This document shows, in pieces, positions 27,685 through 34,107 of a stretch of DNA of 48,007 bases (position 1 is its first letter; each line of letters opens with the position of its first letter). The notes below the pieces were generated by a model. That model made no database searches, had not been told where the DNA came from, and saw nothing but the letters and a program-made list of their open reading frames with translations. The DNA lies in assembly GCA_947629625.1 (NCBI GenBank), contig CANRES010000004.1:1-48007 (forward strand). The letters run 5' to 3'. Source of the stretch: an uncultured Clostridia bacterium (GTDB lineage: Bacteria > Bacillota > Clostridia > TANB77 > CAG-508). Made by a program: the position numbers and the translations under genes.

Positions 27685-28311
27685 ATGGCAAGATATAAAG
27701 ATGAACAATGTCGTATATGCCGTAGAGAAGGACAAAAATTGTTTTTAAAAGGTTCAAGATGCTATACAGATAAATGTAGCGTTTCAAGAAGAAATTATGC
27801 ACCAGGTCAACATGGACAAAAAAAGGCAAAACTTTCTGAATACGGTACACAATTAAGAGAAAAACAAAAAACAAAGTCATTCTATGGAGTAGGAGAAAGA
27901 CAATTTAGAAAATATTTTGAAATGGCTTCAAACAAAAAAGGAATTACAGGTGAAAATTTACTTCAAATATTAGAAAGTAGATTAGACAATGTAGTTTACA
28001 GATTAGGATATGGTAGTTCAAGACCACAAGCAAGACAACTTGTAAACCATGGACATTTTGAAGTAAATGGTAAAAAAGTTGATATAGCATCATACTTAGT
28101 AAAACCGGGTGATGTTATAGCAGTTAGAGAATCTAAAAAAGATTCTGCAATAATCAAAGCAAATGTTGAAGCAAATAGTGCAAGACCAGTACCAGCATGG
28201 CTTGAAAAAAATGTTGAAAAATTAAGTGGTAAAGTAGTAACATTAGCATCTAGAGAGGATGTTGATATCCCAGTTGAAGAGCATTTAATAGTTGAGCTTT
28301 ACTCTAAATAA
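27685..28311 (+). CDS. rpsD: 30S ribosomal protein S4 (four-Cys zinc form)
   Basis: 208 aa. Primary 16S rRNA binder. [20 protein letters not shown] and CYTDKC supply four Cys, the zinc-binding form. The S4 RNA-binding domain reads [20 protein letters not shown]. The ATG at 27685 is preferred to the in-frame GTG at 27670, which overlaps the GAGGTGA ribosome site. Its place inside the alpha operon differs from Bacillus subtilis, where rpsD is separate. Confidence 0.97.
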   Translation: MARYKDEQCRICRREGQKLFLKGSRCYTDKCSVSRRNYAPGQHGQKKAKLSEYGTQLREKQKTKSFYGVGERQFRKYFEMASNKKGITGENLLQILESRLDNVVYRLGYGSSRPQARQLVNHGHFEVNGKKVDIASYLVKPGDVIAVRESKKDSAIIKANVEANSARPVPAWLEKNVEKLSGKVVTLASREDVDIPVEEHLIVELYSK

Positions 28312-28340
28312 TAATTGTAATTAAATTTTAGGAGGTAAAA

Positions 28341-29288
28341 ATGATAGAATTTGAAAAGCCTAATATTGAATGTTTAGAAATAGACGAAGAAAATAATTAT
28401 GCAAAATTTGTTTGTGAACCATTAGAAAGAGGATATGGTGTAACAATAGGAAATTCTTTAAGGAGAATATTATTATCATCATTGCCGGGAGATGCAATTA
28501 CAAGTGTTAAAATTGATGGAGTAGTACATGAATTTTCTACTATACCAAATGTAGTTGAAGATGTACCAGAAATTATAGTAAATTTAAAAAGTGTAAGATT
28601 TAAGGCTTACGACAGTGAAGAAAAAATAATTAGAATTGATTTTAAAGGTGAAGGAGAAGTTACAGCAGGAGATATAATTACAGATGGATCAATAGAAGTT
28701 TTAAATAAAGATTTACATATTGCAACAGTTGCAGAAGGTGGACATCTTGTAATGGAAATGACTGTTGATAGAGGTAGAGGATATAATAGTTCTACAAAAA
28801 ATAAAAAACCAAACCAAGACATATCAGTTCTTCCAATAGATTCAATATATACACCTGTTAAAAAGGTAAACTATTCAGTTGAAAATACTAGAGTAGGTCA
28901 AATGGTTGATTTTGATAAATTAATAATTGAAATATGGACAGATGGAAGTTTAAAAGCTTATGAAGCATTAAGCTTAGCTGCAAAAGTTTTATCTGGACAT
29001 TTAGAGTTATTTATAGATTTATCAGAAGCAACAAAAAATACACAAGTAATGGTTGAAAAAGAAGAAAATAAAAAAGGCAAAGTTTTAGAAATGTCTATCG
29101 AAGATTTAGAGTTATCTGTTAGATCATATAACTGCTTAAAAAGAGCTGGAATATCTAAGGTAGAAGATTTAGCAAATAAAACAGAATCAGAAATGTTAAA
29201 AGTTAGAAATTTAGGTAAAAAATCTTTTGATGAGGTTACAAACAAACTTCATTCATTAGGACTTGATTTCGCTGAGGAAGAAGACTAA
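28341..29288 (+). CDS. rpoA: DNA-directed RNA polymerase subunit alpha
   Basis: 315 aa. The N-terminal domain dimerises to start core assembly ([37 protein letters not shown]). A linker leads to the C-terminal domain, which binds UP elements and activators ([32 protein letters not shown]). The order rpsD-rpoA-rplQ is standard. Confidence 0.98.
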   Translation: MIEFEKPNIECLEIDEENNYAKFVCEPLERGYGVTIGNSLRRILLSSLPGDAITSVKIDGVVHEFSTIPNVVEDVPEIIVNLKSVRFKAYDSEEKIIRIDFKGEGEVTAGDIITDGSIEVLNKDLHIATVAEGGHLVMEMTVDRGRGYNSSTKNKKPNQDISVLPIDSIYTPVKKVNYSVENTRVGQMVDFDKLIIEIWTDGSLKAYEALSLAAKVLSGHLELFIDLSEATKNTQVMVEKEENKKGKVLEMSIEDLELSVRSYNCLKRAGISKVEDLANKTESEMLKVRNLGKKSFDEVTNKLHSLGLDFAEEED

Positions 29289-29308
29289 GAGAAAGGAGAA
29301 AAAGTAAA

Positions 29309-29833
29309 ATGGCTAAAAATAGAAAATTAGGTAGAACAACAGACCAAAGATTAGCAATGTTAAAAACACAAACTACTGATGTAATATTACATGGAAAAAT
29401 AGAGACTACTGAATGTAGAGCAAAAGAAGTAAAATCAATAGTTGATTCTTTAATAGCATTAGCAATTAAAGAAAAAGATAATTTTGATATGGTTGATGTA
29501 AAAGTTGTTCGTGCTAAATTAGACAGTAAAGGAAATAAAGTTACAGAAAAAGTAACAAGCAAAAATGGTAAAGACTACTTAAAAGTAGTAAAAGAAGAAA
29601 TTACTGAAAGTAGACAAAAAGATAAGCCAACAAGATTAAATGCAAGAAGAAAAATGATGAGAAAATTAAATAAAGTTAAAGATAGTGAAGGTAAAAATAT
29701 AGATTTACCATCAAAATTATTTAACGAAATAGCTCCAAAATACGAAGGTAGAGTTGGAGGATATACAAGAATAATAAAATTAGGACAAAGAAGAGGAGAT
29801 GCAGCAGAAGTTGTTATTCTTGAATTAATTTAA
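29309..29833 (+). CDS. rplQ: 50S ribosomal protein L17, long form
   Basis: 174 aa, about 50 longer than the usual 113-130. The normal halves are [17 protein letters not shown] at the start and [36 protein letters not shown] at the end. Between them, about residues 59-109 form a Lys/Val-rich insertion ([17 protein letters not shown] and onward). I believe long forms exist in some clostridia. Last gene of the alpha operon. Confidence 0.95.
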   Translation: MAKNRKLGRTTDQRLAMLKTQTTDVILHGKIETTECRAKEVKSIVDSLIALAIKEKDNFDMVDVKVVRAKLDSKGNKVTEKVTSKNGKDYLKVVKEEITESRQKDKPTRLNARRKMMRKLNKVKDSEGKNIDLPSKLFNEIAPKYEGRVGGYTRIIKLGQRRGDAAEVVILELI

Positions 29834-29857
29834 AAAAATATCAACATATAAGAAAAT

Positions 29858-29891
29858 TGTGCGTTAGCGAAAGCAAAGCTTTCGACGCACA
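29858..29891. repeat. GC-richer palindromic hairpin A after rplQ
   Basis: GTGCGT and CGAAAGC (29859-29864, 29868-29874) pair with GCTTTCG and ACGCAC (29878-29890) around an AAA loop, with a 3-nt bulge. Composition stands out from the AT-rich surroundings. Confidence 0.6.
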
Positions 29892-29893
29892 CA

Positions 29894-29921
29894 TGTGCAT
29901 TTTGCTTCGCAAATATGCACA
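29894..29921. repeat. GC-richer palindromic hairpin B after rplQ
   Basis: TGTGCATTTTGC (29894-29905) pairs with GCAAATATGCACA (29909-29921), 12 bp with one bulged T and a TTC loop. It stands 2 bp from hairpin A; the pair looks like a two-hairpin REP/MITE-like unit. Confidence 0.6.
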
Positions 29922-29942
29922 GCCCAATGTAAATTAACCTTT

Positions 29943-29978
29943 TTGTATACAGAAAAATCTTCGATTTTTCCTATACAA
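29943..29978 (+). repeat. Palindromic hairpin C
   Basis: TTGTATA (29943-29949) with TATACAA (29972-29978), and inside it AAAAATC with GATTTTT around TTC. The right arm TATACAA can instead pair with TTGTATA at 30024-30029 and its neighbours, so hairpins C and D exclude each other. Confidence 0.55.
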
Positions 29979-29979
29979 T

Positions 29980-30021
29980 AAAAAAGAGAAACTAGATAGT
30001 GATTATCTAATTTCTTTTTTT
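29980..30021 (+). terminator. Intrinsic terminator of the alpha operon (hairpin D)
   Basis: TAGATA (29993-29998) with TATCTA (30004-30009), extended by GAAA/TTTC, followed by seven T. A longer version includes TATACAATA and TATTGTATA as outer arms (29972-30029). Confidence 0.75.
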
Positions 30022-30047
30022 ATTGTATAGAAATTCTTATAAAAGTA

Positions 30048-30076
30048 TTGAAAAAGTGAATTTTTTATGTTAAAAT
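30048..30076 (+). promoter_or_regulatory. Promoter of the type III toxin-antitoxin locus
   Basis: TTGAAA (30048-30053), 17 bp, TAAAAT (30071-30076). Transcription would start near 30083, just ahead of a 7-bp hairpin (AGTAATA/TATTACT, 30091-30108) and the tandem repeats. Confidence 0.75.
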
Positions 30077-30108
30077 GAATATACTGAATAAGTAATAGCA
30101 ATATTACT

Positions 30109-30213
30109 AAAAAAGATGGAGTACCCAAGCCATAGTGGGAATTAAAAAAGATGGAGTACCCAAGCCATAGTGGGAATTAAAAAAGATGGAGTACCCAAGC
30201 CATAGTGGGAATC
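30109..30213 (+). repeat. Three perfect 35-bp tandem repeats (antitoxin units)
   Basis: Units at 30109-30143, 30144-30178 and 30179-30213 are identical except for the final base of the third (C instead of T). Each begins AAAAAAGATGG and ends TAGTGGGAAT plus one base. There are no spacers between them, which separates this from a CRISPR array. The 35-nt unit length equals that known for the AbiQ antitoxin and is one less than for ToxI of Pectobacterium. Confidence 0.95.
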
Positions 30214-30221
30214 AAAAAATA

Positions 30222-30252
30222 AGGGGGCAACTTTTTAAAGTTGCCCTTTAAT
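30222..30252 (+). terminator. Leaky terminator between antitoxin repeats and toxN
   Basis: GGGCAACTTT (30225-30234) pairs with AAAGTTGCCC (30237-30246), extended by G-T and A-T pairs. The following tract is only TTTAATAAT, so termination should be partial. In this family that partial stop keeps antitoxin RNA in excess over toxin mRNA. Confidence 0.85.
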
Positions 30253-30270
30253 AATATTTAGGAGGTAAAA

Positions 30271-30750
30271 ATGGAAAAATTAAAACTTTATTATATAGAA
30301 AATAATTATATAGAATATTTAAGAAAATTTGATAGCAAGGTAGCATACAACAAAATACCTAATAGACCATATATAGGAGTTGTATATACATATAATAATT
30401 TTAAATATTTTGCACCTTTAAGTTCACCAAAAGAAAAACATATAAAAATGAATAATAATGTTATAGATTTATTTAAAATAAAAAATGGTGAATTAGGTGT
30501 TATAAACTTAAATAATATGATACCATGCCCAGAAAAAGTATTACACGAAATTATACCAATAGTAAAAGATGATAAATATAAAAAATTATTAGAAAATCAA
30601 ATTACTGAAATTAATTCAAAAAGAGAAAATTTATATAAAAAAGTATATAGATTTCAAAGAGAATATAGAAACAATAGATTATTTCCTAATATTCTAAATA
30701 GATGTTGTAATTTTATTTTATTGGAGCAAAAATGCATAGAATATAAATAA
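30271..30750 (+). CDS. toxN: Type III toxin-antitoxin system endoribonuclease toxin, ToxN/AbiQ family
   Basis: 159 aa, the family length. The family toxin is a sequence-specific endoribonuclease held inactive by its repeat RNA, and it often aborts phage infection. Recognised features in order: YYIENNYIEYLRKFDSKV (7-24, cf. the ToxN N-terminus with YIxYLxxFD), RPYIGVVYTYNNFKYFAPLS (32-51), the active-site segment LSSPKEKH (50-57; Ser51, Ser52 and Lys54 align with Thr52, Ser53 and Lys55 of Pectobacterium ToxN), LGVINLNNMIP (75-85), and a basic C-terminal helical part ending CNFILLEQKCIEYK (cf. CNFSLLEEKY in ToxN). No frameshift or lost active-site residue is visible. AGGAGGT precedes the ATG. 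It follows the repeats and terminator by 18 bp. A CptN relative is the main alternative, but the 35-nt repeats favour ToxN/AbiQ. Confidence 0.92.
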   Translation: MEKLKLYYIENNYIEYLRKFDSKVAYNKIPNRPYIGVVYTYNNFKYFAPLSSPKEKHIKMNNNVIDLFKIKNGELGVINLNNMIPCPEKVLHEIIPIVKDDKYKKLLENQITEINSKRENLYKKVYRFQREYRNNRLFPNILNRCCNFILLEQKCIEYK

Positions 30751-30795
30751 AAAATCATATTTTCTTATAATATTACAAAAATATAGTCTAAATAC

Positions 30796-30824
30796 TAGAA
30801 ATATAATAATTTTTGTGATATTAT
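30796..30824 (+). promoter_or_regulatory. Candidate promoter of dxs
   Basis: TAGAAA (30796-30801), 17 bp, TATTAT (30819-30824), with TGA directly before the -10 (extended -10). It separates dxs from the toxin locus. Confidence 0.5.
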
Positions 30825-30854
30825 ATAGGGGTAAAAAAATTTTGGGAGCAAATT

Positions 30855-32714
30855 ATGGACAAAATAATAGATAACATAAATTCAGTAGAAGATGTAAAGA
30901 AATTAACAATAGAAGAAAAAAAACAACTAGCGCAAGAAATTAGAGAATTCATAATAGAAACAGTATCAAAAACAGGGGGGCATCTTGCATCAAATTTAGG
31001 AGTTGTAGAATTAACAATTGCTTTACATTCAATATTTGATGTACCAAAAGATAAAATAGTATGGGACGTAGGACATCAAACTTACGTGCATAAAATACTA
31101 ACAGGGAGAAAAGATAAATTAAATACAATAAGAACACTAAATGGACTAGCAGGATTTCCAAAAGTGTGTGAATCAGAATGCGATTGTTTTAATACAGGTC
31201 ATAGTAGCACATCAATATCAGTAGCACTAGGAATGGCAAAATCAAGAGATTTAAAACAAGAAAAAAATAGTGTAATAGCAGTAATAGGAGATGGAGCACT
31301 TACAGGAGGAATGGCATTAGAAGCCTTAAATAATGCAGCAAGCCTAAATACCAACATAATTGTAATTTTAAACGATAATGAAATGAGCATATCAAAAAAT
31401 GTTGGTGGAATTTCAATGAGTCTTAGTAGACTTAGAACAAAAAAGTTTTATACAAAATCTAATAAATATGTAAAAAGCGCATTAGGAAAACTACCAAAAC
31501 AAGGTAAAAAATTTATAAGATTTATTAGAAAAATAAAATATAGTATCAAGCAATTAATATTACCAAACATGCTATTTGAAGACTTAGGCTTTAAATATTT
31601 AGGACCAGTTGATGGTCATAATATTGAAAAACTAGAAGACTTATTAAGAATTGCAAAAGACATAGACGGACCAATATTAATACATGTAATAACAAAAAAA
31701 GGCAAAGGTTACAAGCCAGCAGAAGAAAATCCAGATAAATTCCATAGTAGTTCTAGTTTTGATATTGAAACAGGTAAACCTTTAAAAGAAAAGAAAGAAG
31801 ATTATTCTAATACATTTGGAAAAAAGATAGTAGAACTTGCAAAAGAAAACAAAAATATTGTAGCAATTACAGCTTCAATGAAAGATGGTACAGGTTTAAC
31901 AGAATTTGCAAAAGAATTTCCTGAAAGATTTTTTGATGTTGGAATTGCAGAACAACACGCATTAGGAGTTGCAGCAGGACTTGCAAGTCAAGGACTTATA
32001 CCAATAATACCAATATATTCTTCATTTTATCAAAGAGCATATGATCAAGTAATACATGATATATGTATTCAAAAATTACCAGTTATCATGTGTGTAGATA
32101 GAGCAGGAATTGTTGGAAATGATGGAGAAACACATCAAGGAATATATGATTTATCATTTTTTAACATTGTACCAAATCTAACAATTATGGCACCAAAAGA
32201 TTTTAAAGAATTAGAAAATATGTTAGAATTTGCAATAAATTTAAAAGCACCAGTTGTTATAAGATACCCAAAGGGAAGTGAAGGGAAAAATAAAGTTGAA
32301 ACAGAAACAGAAATACAACTTGGAAAAGCAGAAAAAATAAATGATGGACAAGACCTAACAATTGTTGCAATTGGAAAAATGGTAGATAGGGCAATAGAAA
32401 TATCAAAAATATTAAAAGAACAAAATATAAATGTAGACTTAATAAATGCAAGATTTTTAAAACCATTAGATGAAGAAACAATATTAAATTCTATAATAAA
32501 AACTAAAAAAGTAATTACAATAGAAGATAATATTATAAAAGGTGGTTTAGGAAGTAGTATAGAAGAAGTAATAATAAAAAATAATATAAAAGATATAAAA
32601 TTTAAAAAATTTGGATATCCAGATAAATTTATACAACATGGAAATATAGAAGAATTAGAAAAAATATATAAATTAGATACAAATAGTATTATAGAAGAAA
32701 TAAAAAAATTATAA
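30855..32714 (+). CDS. dxs: 1-deoxy-D-xylulose-5-phosphate synthase
   Basis: 619 aa. First enzyme of the MEP isoprenoid pathway, joining pyruvate and glyceraldehyde 3-phosphate with thiamine diphosphate. VWDVGHQTYVHKILTGR, the TPP/Mg motif GDGALTGG (145-152), DGHNIEKL, GIAEQHALGVAAGLA and VCVDRAGIVGNDGETHQG are diagnostic. ispH lies downstream, so two MEP-pathway steps are near each other. GGGAGCAAATT precedes ATG. Confidence 0.97.
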   Translation: MDKIIDNINSVEDVKKLTIEEKKQLAQEIREFIIETVSKTGGHLASNLGVVELTIALHSIFDVPKDKIVWDVGHQTYVHKILTGRKDKLNTIRTLNGLAGFPKVCESECDCFNTGHSSTSISVALGMAKSRDLKQEKNSVIAVIGDGALTGGMALEALNNAASLNTNIIVILNDNEMSISKNVGGISMSLSRLRTKKFYTKSNKYVKSALGKLPKQGKKFIRFIRKIKYSIKQLILPNMLFEDLGFKYLGPVDGHNIEKLEDLLRIAKDIDGPILIHVITKKGKGYKPAEENPDKFHSSSSFDIETGKPLKEKKEDYSNTFGKKIVELAKENKNIVAITASMKDGTGLTEFAKEFPERFFDVGIAEQHALGVAAGLASQGLIPIIPIYSSFYQRAYDQVIHDICIQKLPVIMCVDRAGIVGNDGETHQGIYDLSFFNIVPNLTIMAPKDFKELENMLEFAINLKAPVVIRYPKGSEGKNKVETETEIQLGKAEKINDGQDLTIVAIGKMVDRAIEISKILKEQNINVDLINARFLKPLDEETILNSIIKTKKVITIEDNIIKGGLGSSIEEVIIKNNIKDIKFKKFGYPDKFIQHGNIEELEKIYKLDTNSIIEEIKKL

Positions 32715-32727
32715 AAGGATGTTTAAT

Positions 32728-32919
32728 ATGTTAAAAATATTTTTATTAATATTAGGTTTACTATTAGCAACATTTGGAGTTATAATGATATATGATGCAA
32801 GACTAATAACAAAGAAAATGTTTAGTTTTGGAGACCAAAATGAAGCAACAAGTGGATTAAAAATAGTAGGATTTATATTATCAATAATAGGTGCTTTACT
32901 AATTTACTTTAATTTTTAA
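32728..32919 (+). CDS. Small two-helix membrane protein of unknown function
   Basis: 63 aa. Two hydrophobic segments (about residues 2-22 and 45-62) flank a short polar loop with MFSFGDQNEATSGLK. Short proteins of this kind with the FSFGDQNE core seem familiar from clostridia, but I know no function. The ATG at 32728 is chosen over the in-frame ATG at 32719, because the latter overlaps the AAAAGGA ribosome site. It stands 13 bp after dxs and 12 bp before the next gene, so probably co-transcribed. Confidence 0.75.
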   Translation: MLKIFLLILGLLLATFGVIMIYDARLITKKMFSFGDQNEATSGLKIVGFILSIIGALLIYFNF

Positions 32920-32931
32920 AAGGAGAATAAA

Positions 32932-34083
32932 ATGTTAAAAAGTACAAATAAAATTTTAATAACATTAGTATCTATTCTAATACTTTTATTAATTATAGCA
33001 GTAGTATTATTTTCAATAGTAATAAAAAATACAAGTAAAGAAGAAGAAAATAAAGCAACTGCAATGGCAGAAAATACATTAAATCTTATAGATATTGAAC
33101 AAGTAGAAAAAAATCAAAATGTTTTAGTTGCATATTTAGGAGAAAACAATTTAGATGGTAGTGTTATAGAAATTGGAACAGATAAAATAAATAATGTGGT
33201 AGAAAATAATTTAGCACCATATTATATAAAAGTAAATGTTCAAACAAATACAATAACAATATATAAAAAAGATGGAAATGGAAATTATAATATTCCATTA
33301 AAAGCAATGATATGTTCATGCGGAAGTGAAACACCAGTTGAAGGAACATTTAGTTTAAAAAAATATAATAACTGGCAATGGAAAACAATTTCAGGAAGAC
33401 AATATGTGCAATATGCTTCACAAATATCAGGAGATATATTGTTACAATCAGTTCCATATACTGTAAAAGGAGATAAATCTAGTTTAAATTATGAAGAATA
33501 TGATAAACTAGGAACATTTTCAACACAAAGTTCTATTTCTTTACAAGTAATAGATGCAAAATGGATATATGAAAATTGTCCTGCTGGAACACAAATAACT
33601 TTTTATACAGAAGAAACTCCGGGACCACTTGGAAAACCAACATCACAATTAATAACAGAAGATGAACAAGTAAGAGGTTGGGACCCAACAGATCCAGAAG
33701 AAAATAATCCTTGGAAAAATTATGTAAGACCTGAAAAGAAAGAAGAAGATAATCAAACAAATAACAATGTTTTAAATGAAAATATACTTAACCAAAATAC
33801 AGTAAATGAAAATACATTAAATAATGATATGCAAAACAATAACAATTTAAATAATACATTAGATAATAACAACCTAAATAATAATAACTTAAATAATAAC
33901 ACATTAAACGATAATAATGTAGGAAATTTAGTTAATAGTAATACAGTAGATAACAATAATTTAAACAACAATGAGGTTAATAATAATCAAACAAACAATA
34001 ATAGAGTACCAGAAAATAGGGTATTAGAAGAAAATGATGATGTAGTAATTAAAAGTGAAGTAATAGATACAAATACACTTTAA
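32932..34083 (+). CDS. Exported YkuD-fold (L,D-transpeptidase-like) protein with altered active site and Asn-rich tail
   Basis: 383 aa. One N-terminal membrane anchor (about 8-31) puts the rest outside. Residues about 95-225 look like a YkuD domain: YYIKVNVQTNTITIYKKDG, AMICSCGSETPVEGTF, ILLQSVPY (169-176) and LQVIDAKWIYENCPAGTQI (204-222). In active enzymes the last motifs read HSVPY and SHGCIRL. Here the His is Gln172, and the segment reads TQSSISL (198-204), so His, Gly, Cys and Arg are Gln199, Ser200, Ser201 and Ser203. The fold appears kept but the cysteine transpeptidase chemistry lost. Residues about 275-360 are Asn/Leu-rich repeats of about five residues. It may be a cell-wall binding or regulatory pseudoenzyme (inference). 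Confidence 0.8.
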   Translation: MLKSTNKILITLVSILILLLIIAVVLFSIVIKNTSKEEENKATAMAENTLNLIDIEQVEKNQNVLVAYLGENNLDGSVIEIGTDKINNVVENNLAPYYIKVNVQTNTITIYKKDGNGNYNIPLKAMICSCGSETPVEGTFSLKKYNNWQWKTISGRQYVQYASQISGDILLQSVPYTVKGDKSSLNYEEYDKLGTFSTQSSISLQVIDAKWIYENCPAGTQITFYTEETPGPLGKPTSQLITEDEQVRGWDPTDPEENNPWKNYVRPEKKEEDNQTNNNVLNENILNQNTVNENTLNNDMQNNNNLNNTLDNNNLNNNNLNNNTLNDNNVGNLVNSNTVDNNNLNNNEVNNNQTNNNRVPENRVLEENDDVVIKSEVIDTNTL

Positions 34084-34107
34084 AATAAAAATATGGGAGG
34101 ATAAAAA

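Larger units (their letters stand above)
30083..30252 (+). ncRNA. toxI: ToxI-type antitoxin RNA precursor (type III TA)
   Basis: In ToxIN and AbiQ systems the antitoxin is a short RNA of tandem repeats, made upstream of the toxin gene and separated from it by a leaky terminator. The toxin cuts the precursor into single units, which fold into pseudoknots and bind it in a ring-shaped complex. All parts are seen here: a promoter, a 5' hairpin (30091-30108), three 35-nt repeats (30109-30213), a terminator and the toxin gene. Within each repeat ATGG, CCCA, CCAT and TGGG occur in that order with 4-, 2- and 2-nt gaps, exactly the ABAB order for an H-type pseudoknot. The A-rich junctions (AATT then six A) resemble the adenine-rich sites such toxins cut. 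The exact 5' and 3' ends are inferred. Confidence 0.85.

Noticed and set aside
29834-29857. L17 downstream element RNA
   Set aside because: That motif lies after rplQ in lactic acid bacteria; I saw hairpins here but no feature that identifies it, so no call was made.
30109-30213. CRISPR array
   Set aside because: The three 35-bp units follow each other without spacers, and no cas genes are near. Order and neighbours fit a type III antitoxin.
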